Source of the DNA: Ruminococcus sp.
GTDB taxonomy: Bacteria > Bacillota > Clostridia > Oscillospirales > Ruminococcaceae
Assembly: GCA_016290875.1 (NCBI GenBank)
Contig: JAEEVL010000004.1
Span: forward strand, 62,001 to 126,000
Length of the DNA: 64,000 nucleotides
Reading direction: 5' to 3'
The position numbers were made by a program, and so were the translations under genes. Each line of letters begins with the position of its first letter. Positions within the stretch are counted from its first letter, which is position 1. This document shows, one piece after another, positions 34,740 to 44,541 of the stretch. Below the pieces are notes generated by a model, which was not told the DNA's origin, made no database searches, and worked only from the letters and a program-made list of their open reading frames with translations.

Positions 34740-35416
34740 TCTGTTACCTCCAGCATATATCCGACTTTGTAAATCGTTTTGATATATTTCGGAGATGACG
34801 GATCATCTTCAAGCTTTGTCCTGAGCCATCTTATATGTACAGTGAGCGTCGAATTCTCGACTTCAGCATATTCACCCCAGACATCATCGAGGATCTTTTC
34901 CTTAGGGATAGCTTTATTCTTATTCTGGATAAGATAGGCAAGAAGATCAAATTCTCGCATACTCAAGGCAACTTCACTGCCGCACCGTGTTACTGTCCTT
35001 GTGGAAGTATTAACACGAACATTCCCAAATACGAATACATTTTCATCTTCGTAGCCATATGTTCTTCTTATCAGCGCATTAACTCTGGATAACAGTTCTT
35101 TAAGTGAAAATGGCTTAGTAAGATAATCATCTCCGCCTATATCAAGTCCTGTTATCTTATCAGGCTCATTAACACGAGCACTGATAAATATAATCGGCAT
35201 CTTTGAAACTTCACGTATTTTAGTACAAAGTTCAAAACCAGTAGCATCCGGTAGATTAACATCTAGCAGTATCAGATGGTATTCGTCATTTTTTAAAAGT
35301 CCCATAGCTTCAAAGCAGTCTGAAGCACACTCAACATAGTAACCATTGTTTTCAAGCATATCAGAGATCACAAAAGAAAGATCTTCGTCATCATCTATAA
35401 CAAGTATTTTGCGCAT
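34736..35416 (-). CDS. OmpR-family response regulator, 226 aa
   Basis: Receiver domain (KILVIDDDEDLSFV at the start; phospho-acceptor Asp in LILLDVNLPD, about residue 53; Lys in DYLTKPFSLKEL) and a C-terminal winged helix (SMREFDLLAYLI, WGEYAEVENSTLTVHIRWLRTKLE). ATG at 35416 behind AAGGAG gives the normal length; an upstream frame adds 41 non-family residues. It is the likely reader of the TTAAGTACTTCTTAA element found twice in this block. Confidence 0.93.
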   Translation of the reverse strand: MRKILVIDDDEDLSFVISDMLENNGYYVECASDCFEAMGLLKNDEYHLILLDVNLPDATGFELCTKIREVSKMPIIFISARVNEPDKITGLDIGGDDYLTKPFSLKELLSRVNALIRRTYGYEDENVFVFGNVRVNTSTRTVTRCGSEVALSMREFDLLAYLIQNKNKAIPKEKILDDVWGEYAEVENSTLTVHIRWLRTKLEDDPSSPKYIKTIYKVGYMLEVTE

Positions 35417-35443
35417 AGTATTCTCCTTAAATATAATGTCGTG

Positions 35444-35475
35444 TTTCTCAGGCAAGATAGGCCTTGCCTGAGAAA
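35444..35475 (-). other. 13-bp perfect hairpin in the response-regulator leader
   Basis: TTTCTCAGGCAAG (35444-35456) and CTTGCCTGAGAAA (35463-35475) are fully complementary around a 6-nt loop. It lies between the regulator promoter and gene; with no U-run on the minus strand it is not a simple terminator. It may protect, process or limit the transcript. Confidence 0.7.
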
Positions 35476-35519
35476 ACAGCGAATTATAATATCTGATAAA
35501 AAATCTATCAGTCTCTCTA

Positions 35520-35549
35520 ATTATACTTGTTTTATTCACAAAATGTCAA
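35520..35549 (-). promoter_or_regulatory. Promoter of the two-component operon
   Basis: On the minus strand TTGACA (35549-35544), 18-base spacer, TATAAT (35525-35520). It lies just after the NRPS stop codon, so the regulators can be expressed without NRPS transcription. No TTAAGTACTTCTTAA element is present. Confidence 0.8.
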
Positions 35550-35579
35550 TAGTTTGAAACAAATAATTCAAAACATATA

Positions 35580-38500
35580 TCAATCATAAAGTTCCTCAAT
35601 ATTTTTCAGCTTTTCTTCAACGTATGATTTTACATCTGTATCATCGTTCATATAGACAGGCAATGTAATGATAATATCGTCTCCAATAACATCAAAACTG
35701 AGACTTGCTGACTGATAGAACCCGTCATTTTCCTCAGACTCTTCTACAGTTATTGTTTTTTCTAAATTAACTCCACATTCGCCAAGTTCACCATCAAAAA
35801 TCCCTCTATTGTTAAAAATGTATATTGAAGTTTCAGGAGAATAACATAAATTATAAAAGCTTTCATCATTTAGTTTAGCAGGCACAGATTTATCTGAATT
35901 AAGAAGTGAAGTTCCGCCTATAATCTTGCGTTCTTTAACGCTGTACATAGCCGGAAGAATACTCAGTTTGATACCTGTCATATTCTCATCAACATCAGAA
36001 CGTCCATGATACAGAATAATGAATGGTATATATCCGATATTCTCAACAACTGGATTAACCTTTAAAAGCAACTCAAAAGTTTTTTCCATTGAAAGCGACT
36101 TAAAGTTTTCTTTTTTATCGCCCGGCACGTCAAGTTTCACATAAGCAAGCGCCGATTTTTTCATATTATTCTTTAACAAATTTAATAATTTGGTGCTTTT
36201 TCTAATAAAATCATTGCATATATGCTCGACTTCATTATTGTCACATCTATTGTTTTTCAAACTTGAAACATATTCTGAATACTTGTATACTTCATCGAGC
36301 GATTTATTCATAATATGAGCATTAAGTCTTTTGCACAGAATAATTGCTGAAAACATATCCCATATGCCATGACTTGCATATGTACAAATAATATGTTTTC
36401 CATCGTTCTTCTTAATAACTGCTATAAAAGATTGTAGTTTGCAAGAACCCAACAAAAGATTACTGTTTGTTAATGCCGGCAAGCTTTCAATCAAACCAGG
36501 AACGTTTTCTTGCTCATAATATGGAATAAACCAATCATTGTTATATGAACATTCATATGCAATATGTACATCCTGATCATAACAAGTTCTTAGAACGCTC
36601 TGCTCTTTGATAACTTTTTTTAGCGCAATCAACAGATCCTCTTTTGATACATCAGTCTCAACTTCATAACAAACTTTTATAACCTGAGTTGCTTCATATG
36701 TATAAAAATACTTTTGCATAAAAGTCGGAGAATATCTGACATCAACTTTACTCAAATCCACATTCGTTTTGTATCTGATAATATCATCACATAGAATAGC
36801 TTCCGCTTTAGCCATTCTCTCCGAATTATCTTCCTGAGAAATATCTGTCAATTTAACCTTATCATTCGGATTTGCAGAAGCAGATATATCAAGACCAAGT
36901 GTGCCGGAATTGTGATTAGATATTACATGTGCTATTTTTTCAGGAGTTTTAGCACATAGAACATCTTTAATAGTTATAGTAAAGCCGTTATTATTAAGAT
37001 TGGATACAACTCTAATAGCCTTGAGCGAATCTCCTCCCAGTTCAAAGAAGCTGTCCTTTACTCCGACTGTCTCAACACTCAGTATCTCTGAGAATATCTC
37101 ACAGATCTTCTCCTCAATTTCATTTCTCGGAGCAACGTATTCTCTTGTTGCTCTTGCTTCGATCTCAGGAAGGGCTCTCTTGTCAAGCTTTCCGTTTCTT
37201 GTTACAGGTATGGACTCTATCTGCATCATATATGCTGGTACCATATATTCGGGCAGGCTTTCGCTGAGCCTATCCCTTATCTCAGATACGCTCACTTCTT
37301 TATCACTTGTGTAATATGCATATATCGCCTTATCTCCCGTGCTGTCTGCTCTTGCTATTACTGCACAGTCCTTAATGTTTTCGATTTCACGGATTCGACT
37401 CTCAATTTCTCCAAGCTCAATTCTGAATCCTCTTATCTTTACCTGTTCGTCTATTCTTCCAAGGAACTCGATATTTCCGTCTGAAAGCCATCTTGCAAGG
37501 TCTCCTGAACGGTACATTCTGCCTTCACCGAATGGATTCTTTACAAACTTCTCTGCTGTGAGTTCCGGTCTGTTAAGATAGCCTCTTGCAAGTCCGTCTC
37601 CGGTTATGCAAAGTTCGCCAGGCACTCCAATTCCGCAAAGCAGATCTCCACTGAGAATGTAGATCTTGTTATTTGCTACCGGCTTTCCGAGGTCAAGATT
37701 CTTACGCTCTCTGAGTTCACCTACTGTCGCCTGCTTTGTTGTAACAACATGAGATTCTGTCGGTCCGTAGTGATTGTGCATCTTCATATCAGATGCCTTT
37801 TCACATTCAAGAAGTGTATTTGACACCTTGAATGCTTCACCTGCAAGAATCGCATTCTTGATATTTGCTGCCAGTTTATCTGTCTCTTCGATGGAAAGCA
37901 TATCAAAATATGACGGTGTCGCAAACATTGTTGTTATCTTATTCTCGTCAACTATTCTCATGCATGTTCCTGCATCCTGCTTTTCATCAAGTGTTATGAT
38001 ATATCCTGTTCCTCCGCAAAGCAAGGTACTGAAATATTCCTGTACTGATACATCAAATCCGCAGTTTGTTGCAAAAAGTGTCTTCTCGAATGTTTCGCTT
38101 CCCATTGTACGGTATTCGTCACATATGAGATTTACAATTGTTCTGTGAAGCTGCATTACACCCTTAGGCTTACCTGTTGTTCCTGATGTATAGATGCAGT
38201 AAAGCAGATCATCAGGCTTGTTTATGATCTCTAAGTTTTCAGCAGAAACATCCTGATTTCCATTAACACTGAGGTCTATCACAGGTACTCCGGAAGGAAT
38301 ATTTACTGTCTCTGCGGTGTTCTTAACTATTGCCTTAGCACCGCTGTCCTCAAGTATATAGCTTATTCTTTCCTCAGGATATGTTGGATCTATCGGCACA
38401 TATGCTGCTCCGGACTTTACTACGCCCATTATACCGATCACCATATCTGCATTTCTGTCAGAAATAACCGCCACACAATCGTTAGCTTCTATACCATACG

Positions 38501-40052
38501 CTCTGAGTTTTCTAGCTATTATATTTGCCCTGCTGTTAAGTTCAGCATATGTCAGCTTTTTATCCTTGAATACAAGCGCAGTCTTATCAGGTGTATTCTT
38601 TGCCTGTTCTTCAAACAGCTCTACTACTGTCTTCTCTCTCGGATATTCTGTCTCTGTTGCGTTAAAGTTGTTCAGGATAAGCTGCTTCTCAGCTTCTGTA
38701 ACTGTATCAAGTTCACTTACCTTACTGTCAGGCTTATTTGCCATCTCTTCGCAGATCTTTACAAGTCTGTCAAGTACTGTTTCTATCTCTGATTCACAAT
38801 ACTTGTTTGGATCGTACATCAACTTAAACCCGAGTACTCCGTCATCTTCAAACCCAGAAATAGTTATACCATAGTTTGTCTGCTCCCTCATCTTTTCAAG
38901 TACAACTGTACCATCATTCAGACTTTCTTCACTTTCTTCAAGTCCTGAATTGTAGTTTTCAAAAACATAGATGATCTTTATGAGACCATTACCCTGTACA
39001 GTTCTGCTCTGTATATCAGCAAGAGAATAATAATCATAGTTTGTACTCTCATTGCTCTGCTCCTGCTGTGCAGCTATAAGAGATTCAACTGTTGTATCCT
39101 TTTCAACTGTCATACGAACAGGTATAGTATTTACAAAAAGGCCTACTATACTCTCGATACCGGGTATATCTGCATTTCTACCTGAAACGACCTTACCAAA
39201 TACAACATCATTATTGCCGGAACAGATCCTTAACAGCATTCCAACTGCTGTTTCTGCTATTGTATTTATAGTACATCCGTTTTTCTCAGCTATCTTATGA
39301 AGCTTTGAAGAAGCTTCAGCACCTACCATTATTGACTTTTCCTGTACTTGTTTATCAGTCTTTTCAAGCTTACCGACAGGTGTTATATCACAATCGCTGT
39401 CGTATCCTGAAAGCAGTTCATTCCAATATGACGCAGTTTTTTCTTTGTCCTGTGATTTAAGCCACTTGATATAATCGCTGTAATCGCTGCTGTATTCTTT
39501 TTCATTGCTTATCTCATTGGCAATACTGTCCTGTGTTTCGCCATTTGCAAGTCTGTCGTAATAATCAAAGAATTTCTCGAATATTATAGCGTTACACCAA
39601 CCGTCAACGATTATATGGTGCACTGTAAAGACAAGCTTGCTTCTGTCCTCAGACATCTTGATATATGAACATCTCAGAAGAGGATCATTCATAAGGTCAA
39701 AGCCTTTTTTTACATCTTCATCGAGAATTCCCTCAACAGTTGCTTCCTTTTCTTCATCTGCTACCAAGGAAAGATCATAATAAGCATAGCCGAGAACACG
39801 CTCGCGCAATACGACCTGATACAGGTCATTTGCACCCTCATAGACAAATGCTGTTCTGAGTGCAGCAAATCGGCTGGAAACAAGCTGCTCTGCCTTTTTG
39901 ATTATCGAACTGTCGAGCTTGCTTTTTACATCATATACTGCCTGTGTAATATATGCTGAAGTGTCAGGATCCTTCAGATAGTGAAAGAGCATTCCCTCCT
40001 GGAGCGGTGATAGAGTATATACGTCTTCGATTTTACTGTTAATTACTGCCAT
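35580..40052 (-). CDS. NRPS, module 2: C-A(Pro-like)-T-C*, 1490 aa
   Basis: Domains in order: N-terminal docking and C domain (YTLSPLQEGMLFH at the start; HHIIVDGW near residue 145), A domain about 480-980 (CIYTSGTTGKPKGV; FDVSVQ near 666; YRSGDLARW), T domain with the pantetheine Ser in ELGGDSLKA near 1005, then a C-terminal condensation-like domain of about 430 residues whose core is ASHGIWDMF near 1226 (first His of HHxxxD replaced, second His and Asp kept). My alignment to the PheA positions gives the code D-V-Q-F-I-A-H-V-V-K, close to known proline codes. No thioesterase or reductase is present, so release is by the terminal domain or by spontaneous cyclisation. ATG at 40052 is better spaced to AAGGAG than the TTG at 40058. 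Confidence 0.92.
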   Translation of the reverse strand: MAVINSKIEDVYTLSPLQEGMLFHYLKDPDTSAYITQAVYDVKSKLDSSIIKKAEQLVSSRFAALRTAFVYEGANDLYQVVLRERVLGYAYYDLSLVADEEKEATVEGILDEDVKKGFDLMNDPLLRCSYIKMSEDRSKLVFTVHHIIVDGWCNAIIFEKFFDYYDRLANGETQDSIANEISNEKEYSSDYSDYIKWLKSQDKEKTASYWNELLSGYDSDCDITPVGKLEKTDKQVQEKSIMVGAEASSKLHKIAEKNGCTINTIAETAVGMLLRICSGNNDVVFGKVVSGRNADIPGIESIVGLFVNTIPVRMTVEKDTTVESLIAAQQEQSNESTNYDYYSLADIQSRTVQGNGLIKIIYVFENYNSGLEESEESLNDGTVVLEKMREQTNYGITISGFEDDGVLGFKLMYDPNKYCESEIETVLDRLVKICEEMANKPDSKVSELDTVTEAEKQLILNNFNATETEYPREKTVVELFEEQAKNTPDKTALVFKDKKLTYAELNSRANIIARKLRAYGIEANDCVAVISDRNADMVIGIMGVVKSGAAYVPIDPTYPEERISYILEDSGAKAIVKNTAETVNIPSGVPVIDLSVNGNQDVSAENLEIINKPDDLLYCIYTSGTTGKPKGVMQLHRTIVNLICDEYRTMGSETFEKTLFATNCGFDVSVQEYFSTLLCGGTGYIITLDEKQDAGTCMRIVDENKITTMFATPSYFDMLSIEETDKLAANIKNAILAGEAFKVSNTLLECEKASDMKMHNHYGPTESHVVTTKQATVGELRERKNLDLGKPVANNKIYILSGDLLCGIGVPGELCITGDGLARGYLNRPELTAEKFVKNPFGEGRMYRSGDLARWLSDGNIEFLGRIDEQVKIRGFRIELGEIESRIREIENIKDCAVIARADSTGDKAIYAYYTSDKEVSVSEIRDRLSESLPEYMVPAYMMQIESIPVTRNGKLDKRALPEIEARATREYVAPRNEIEEKICEIFSEILSVETVGVKDSFFELGGDSLKAIRVVSNLNNNGFTITIKDVLCAKTPEKIAHVISNHNSGTLGLDISASANPNDKVKLTDISQEDNSERMAKAEAILCDDIIRYKTNVDLSKVDVRYSPTFMQKYFYTYEATQVIKVCYEVETDVSKEDLLIALKKVIKEQSVLRTCYDQDVHIAYECSYNNDWFIPYYEQENVPGLIESLPALTNSNLLLGSCKLQSFIAVIKKNDGKHIICTYASHGIWDMFSAIILCKRLNAHIMNKSLDEVYKYSEYVSSLKNNRCDNNEVEHICNDFIRKSTKLLNLLKNNMKKSALAYVKLDVPGDKKENFKSLSMEKTFELLLKVNPVVENIGYIPFIILYHGRSDVDENMTGIKLSILPAMYSVKERKIIGGTSLLNSDKSVPAKLNDESFYNLCYSPETSIYIFNNRGIFDGELGECGVNLEKTITVEESEENDGFYQSASLSFDVIGDDIIITLPVYMNDDTDVKSYVEEKLKNIEELYD

Positions 40053-40065
40053 TATCAATTTCTCC

Positions 40066-43000
40066 TTATCTAAACAATGAATTCAGAAAAACAATATCAA
40101 CTTCGCTTATATTCTTCTCAGAAAGATCTGATACTGTCTTTTCCTCTCTGACATTTCCATCGCAATAATCTGCCATTTCTTCAATTATTCTTACAAATTC
40201 ATCCGCCAGATCATCTATGAATCCTGTACCAAAATCAGTTGTATTGCTGACGATATCAAAACTCATCTTTCCATTTTTTATCATACCATCGATAGCTATT
40301 TTTGCATCAACATTTTCTTTTGCAACCATCGGTCCGCAGGAATACTCATCATCAACAATATTTCCAAAATCCCCAAGATAATTGAAACATATATCAGGTT
40401 CGTCCGTATGTTCAACATAACCATAGCCCATACCTTTCTCCGGTACAGCTCTCAGAGTGTCTTTAGCGTTTATGATAGCCTGATCGTTCTCTTCATAGCA
40501 TTCAAGGCTGACTGCATACATATTCGTAAACCATCCGACCGTTCTGTCAACAGATATCGGCTGATGAATATCTTCTCTGCCGTGTCCCTCAAGCTTGACG
40601 GATACTCTGTCCTGACCTGTAAGTTCACCAACTGCTCTTGCTAATCCTGCCAGAAGTACTTCATCTATCTTTGCACCGTTGACATTAGAGCTCTTTGTAG
40701 CAAGTATTTCTGTTATTTTTTCGTCAAATGATACTCTTGTTTTCCCTGGTACACTTCCGGAGTATTCTCCATTGATATGACCATCAGCTATATCTTCAGC
40801 AACATTCTTCCAGTAGCTGATATCACTTTCGGACAGTTTCTTTCCATACTCATTTAGTTTCTTGCTCCACTCAATAAATGAAGATGTCTTTTCAGGAAGC
40901 GCAACTTCCTGTCCATTCTTTATCTGCTCAGCTGCACTTTCAAAGTCTTCCTGTATTATTCTCCATGACACACCGTCAACTGAAAGATGGTGGATACAGA
41001 ACATCATCTGTTTTGTCTTCCCAAGCTCAAATGCCGCTATCTTAACAATTGGCCCATTTTCGAGATCGATACTTGCCTGAATTTCCGAACACTTATCTTC
41101 TACTGCCTTGTGCTTATCCGATTCATTACTGTAATCGAACTCATAGAAATCAAACAGTCTGCTCTCAGCTGTAGGTAGCACAATAAGCTCTTTATTTCTC
41201 AAAATGGCTCTGAGCATATCGTGATGCTTTACTATCTGTTCAACAGCTTGTTTTATAGTACTGTTATCAATTCCTGTCACATCAAATATTGCAGCCTGAT
41301 TGTAGTATCCCGGAATCTTATAATCAGCATTTATGAAATCTCTGATAATCGGTGTTGGTTCAACCTTTCCCGTCACCTCACCCTGTTCACATACAAGTTT
41401 ATTTTCATCAGTTTTCACCGACAAAGCAATCTTTTCAGCAGTTTTTCCGCTCATTATATTCTTGACATTAGTAGTATAGCCCAAATTTCTCAGTTTTGAA
41501 ATTATGCGTATTGCCTTGATAGAATCTCCGCCTATCTCAAAGAAATTATCCTGAATTCCGACTTTCTCAACACCAAGTATCTCGCTGAATGCCTGACAGA
41601 TAGCTTCTTCTGCTTTGTTTCTCGGAGCTACATACTCTCGTGTTGCTGCAGCTTCTATCACAGGAAGTGCTTTTTTATCAAGTTTTCCGTTCTTTGTTAC
41701 CGGAATAGCATCTATCTGCATCATATACGCAGGCACCATGTACTCAGGAATAGACTCTGTGAGCTTGTCCCTGACATCGTTTACTTTTATTTCTGTTTCG
41801 CTTGTGTAGTACGCATATATAGCCTTATCTCCGTTTGCATCATCTCTTGCTATTACTGCACAGTCCTTGATATTCTCAATTTCGCGAATACGACTCTCAA
41901 TCTCTCCAAGTTCGATTCTGAATCCTCTTATCTTTACCTGTTCATCTATTCTTCCTAGGTATTCGATATTTCCGTCAGGGAGCCATCTTGCAAGGTCGCC
42001 GGAACGATACATTCTGCCTTCACTGAATGGATTCTTCACAAATTTCTCTGCTGTTAGCTCAGGTCTGTTAAGATAGCCTCTTGCAAGTCCGTCTCCGGTT
42101 ATACAAAGTTCACCTGGTACTCCGATTCCGCAAAGCAGATCTCCACTGAGCATATATACATTTGTATGGCATGACGGTTCTCCGATAACAACTCTCTCTG
42201 TATCGCTCTTGATCTCACTGTATGTCGTATTTACTGTTGCTTCTGTCGGTCCATATGAGTTTATTACCTTTATTCCATTTGCGGCTATCTTTCTCAGTAC
42301 ATCAAGCTCTGCTGCTTCTCCTCCCGAATCAAGAACCCTTAGATCAGACATACTGCATATATCAAGTTCTCTAATTACCTTAGGCGTAAGTGATGCTACT
42401 GTAATCTTTTCAGACTTCATGTACTTCTCAAGTTCAGCCATGTTATATCTCATTTCTGTTGATACAACATACAGTGCTGCTCCGTTGAGCATTGCACCGA
42501 ATATATCGCCGACTGACTGATCAAAACAGTAGCTTGCAAACTGGAGCATTCTGTCCTTTGAAGACATTTCAAAGACTTGCTCATACGACTTTATGAGTCC
42601 TATAAGACCTGTATTTTCAAGTATTACGCCCTTCGGCTTTCCTGTTGTTCCTGATGTATAGATACAGTAAACAATGTTATTCGATTTGTTTACTATCTCA
42701 GGATTTCTACTGTTACCGTTCCATACTGTTTCATCTGAAAGTTCGATAGCAGTTATTCCTTCAGGTAGAGTTATTGCTTCATTCGTGTACTTCAGCACTA
42801 CCTTTGCAGCACTGTCTTCAAGCATGAATGCTATTCTGTCCTCAGGATATGTAGGATCTATCGGCAGATATGCTCCTCCTGACTTGATAACACCATATAT
42901 GCCTCCTATCATCTCAAGACTTCTGTCTGTGATAATTGCTACAAAATCATCTGGCTTTACTCCAAGTTCTCTCAGCTTATATGCAAGGCTGTTTGCTCTT

Positions 43001-44430
43001 GCATTGAGTTCTGCATATGTGAGTTTCTTATCCTCAAATACGACTGCTGTATTATCAGGAGTTTGCTTAACCTGTTCCTCAAAAAGCTCTGATATTGTCT
43101 TGTCTCTCGGATACTCTGTCTCTGCTGCATTGAAGACGTTAAGTATAGCGTTCTTGTCGGCTTCTGTGATGAACTCAATATCACGAAGTTTGCGATCAGG
43201 CTCTGTCACGAACTGCTCGATTATCTTAAGAACGCTCTCATGAAGTCCCTTTACAAATTCCGTTGGATACTGTTTGTATGGGAAATCATACTCAAACAGG
43301 AACGAATCATTATTCCGTCTCTCACTTACTGAGACAAACAATGAATCAACGTGAGCGTTTCCCTTCCAGTCTAATTCATATCCTCTTTCTGCCGCCTCAG
43401 CAAGTGAAAAGTTCTGATAAGTAACACCAAAGTCAAGCAAACCTTCTTTGACATTGCAATTCTGCTGAAGAAGTCCGTATGTATAGCGATGATGCTTTAG
43501 GAACTTCATTTCAGACTTTTTTACATAACACACAAATTCACTTACTGTCATATTATCATCAACATTCATAATAAGCGGAAGCGTAGTAATAAACATGCCT
43601 ATCGCACTTTTTTCCTTAGCTCTTCTGTTATGAAGTGTCAAAGCCAGAGATGTGCTCTTACTCGCCGTATATTTAGCCTTTAGAAGACCATACACACCAT
43701 AAAAGAAGCAAGGCAGACTGATATCATTATTACTGCAAAACTTCTTGACAGATGATGTGATTTCATCAGAAATTACAGTAACAAAACGTTCTCCGACAAT
43801 ATCATCAGTCTCATTTTCAACTCTTAATTCCTGACCATCATAATCATCTATCATTTCCTGCCAGTACTCAGTATCACGCACAAAAGACTTGGAAGAAAGA
43901 TATTTCTTTTCATTTTCAAGCCATTCAGAATAATCGTAATCTTCTGTATCTTCGTAATCATTGCCTAGCTTTTTCTCAATAGCGTAAGCTACCATATCGT
44001 CAAATTTGTAAGTACCGACAGCATCAGAAAGAAGATGATGAATATTAGAATACAACGCCCATGTATCTTCATCTTTAATGCGTACAATATATATTTTTAA
44101 CAGCGGAATATCGTATCCGAACACACATTCATTCAGTTTATTAGCTATCCATTTATTGTACTCTTCCATATTTTTCAATTCAACAAGTGGATACTTACAT
44201 TCTCTAAATTCACAGACATACATCTTAGCAGCACCGGTTTCATCCGTGCATATCTGAGTTCTCATTACTGAGGATGCCTTTATTACATCATTAACACTGT
44301 CATTTATAATTTCATAGCTAACATTCTTTTGGAAAACAATATCGCTGCTGTTATTGTTTACACTCGTTTCCGGATAATAGAGTTCTCTTTTAAAAATTTC
44401 TTTCTGAGCTAATGATAAATCTAGAAGCAT
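40066..44430 (-). CDS. NRPS, module 1: C-A-T-E, 1454 aa
   Basis: Domains: C domain (IHHLLSDAVGT near residue 131), A domain about 450-950 (CIYTSGTTGKPKGV, FDQSVG near 638, NSYGPTEATVN), T domain with Ser in EIGGDSIKA near 967, then an epimerisation domain (HHLSVDGVSWRI near 1150, EGHGRE, RTVGWFTNMY, FNYLGDF). The E domain predicts a D-configured first residue; an N-terminal C domain in a first module may acylate it. My reading of the A code is D-Q-G-S-L-S-S-V-N-K, which I cannot assign. The C-terminal tail resembles a COM donor that would dock on the next protein. No MbtH or phosphopantetheinyl transferase is nearby. Confidence 0.92.
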   Translation of the reverse strand: MLLDLSLAQKEIFKRELYYPETSVNNNSSDIVFQKNVSYEIINDSVNDVIKASSVMRTQICTDETGAAKMYVCEFRECKYPLVELKNMEEYNKWIANKLNECVFGYDIPLLKIYIVRIKDEDTWALYSNIHHLLSDAVGTYKFDDMVAYAIEKKLGNDYEDTEDYDYSEWLENEKKYLSSKSFVRDTEYWQEMIDDYDGQELRVENETDDIVGERFVTVISDEITSSVKKFCSNNDISLPCFFYGVYGLLKAKYTASKSTSLALTLHNRRAKEKSAIGMFITTLPLIMNVDDNMTVSEFVCYVKKSEMKFLKHHRYTYGLLQQNCNVKEGLLDFGVTYQNFSLAEAAERGYELDWKGNAHVDSLFVSVSERRNNDSFLFEYDFPYKQYPTEFVKGLHESVLKIIEQFVTEPDRKLRDIEFITEADKNAILNVFNAAETEYPRDKTISELFEEQVKQTPDNTAVVFEDKKLTYAELNARANSLAYKLRELGVKPDDFVAIITDRSLEMIGGIYGVIKSGGAYLPIDPTYPEDRIAFMLEDSAAKVVLKYTNEAITLPEGITAIELSDETVWNGNSRNPEIVNKSNNIVYCIYTSGTTGKPKGVILENTGLIGLIKSYEQVFEMSSKDRMLQFASYCFDQSVGDIFGAMLNGAALYVVSTEMRYNMAELEKYMKSEKITVASLTPKVIRELDICSMSDLRVLDSGGEAAELDVLRKIAANGIKVINSYGPTEATVNTTYSEIKSDTERVVIGEPSCHTNVYMLSGDLLCGIGVPGELCITGDGLARGYLNRPELTAEKFVKNPFSEGRMYRSGDLARWLPDGNIEYLGRIDEQVKIRGFRIELGEIESRIREIENIKDCAVIARDDANGDKAIYAYYTSETEIKVNDVRDKLTESIPEYMVPAYMMQIDAIPVTKNGKLDKKALPVIEAAATREYVAPRNKAEEAICQAFSEILGVEKVGIQDNFFEIGGDSIKAIRIISKLRNLGYTTNVKNIMSGKTAEKIALSVKTDENKLVCEQGEVTGKVEPTPIIRDFINADYKIPGYYNQAAIFDVTGIDNSTIKQAVEQIVKHHDMLRAILRNKELIVLPTAESRLFDFYEFDYSNESDKHKAVEDKCSEIQASIDLENGPIVKIAAFELGKTKQMMFCIHHLSVDGVSWRIIQEDFESAAEQIKNGQEVALPEKTSSFIEWSKKLNEYGKKLSESDISYWKNVAEDIADGHINGEYSGSVPGKTRVSFDEKITEILATKSSNVNGAKIDEVLLAGLARAVGELTGQDRVSVKLEGHGREDIHQPISVDRTVGWFTNMYAVSLECYEENDQAIINAKDTLRAVPEKGMGYGYVEHTDEPDICFNYLGDFGNIVDDEYSCGPMVAKENVDAKIAIDGMIKNGKMSFDIVSNTTDFGTGFIDDLADEFVRIIEEMADYCDGNVREEKTVSDLSEKNISEVDIVFLNSLFR

Positions 44431-44465
44431 ATTCGTATTCCTTACCTTTCTGTTTTATTATAACA

Positions 44466-44541
44466 AAAAATGCTATAAGAAAATAAAGCATCAAGACATT
44501 ACAATACAGTAAGCCTGCTTTGATTTTCTTATAGCATTTTT
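44466..44541 (-). other. Long hairpin in the NRPS leader, possible attenuator
   Basis: AAAAATGCTATAAGAAAAT (44466-44484) and its exact reverse complement (44523-44541) form a 19-bp stem, which AAAGCA/TGCTTT can extend across one mismatch. On the minus strand a TTTTTTG run follows the stem about 30 bases before the NRPS start codon. It could be a terminator that must be overcome. A TATAAT at 44461-44456 follows directly, so a promoter located in this region is the alternative. Confidence 0.6.

Noticed and set aside
35463..35539. 41-residue N-terminal extension of the response regulator
   Set aside because: Runs through the leader hairpin and lacks a ribosome site; ATG at 35416 has AAGGAG and the family start.
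35580..44430. Ruminopeptin-like peptide-aldehyde NRPS
   Set aside because: Such systems end in a reductase domain; none is present and the domain order differs.
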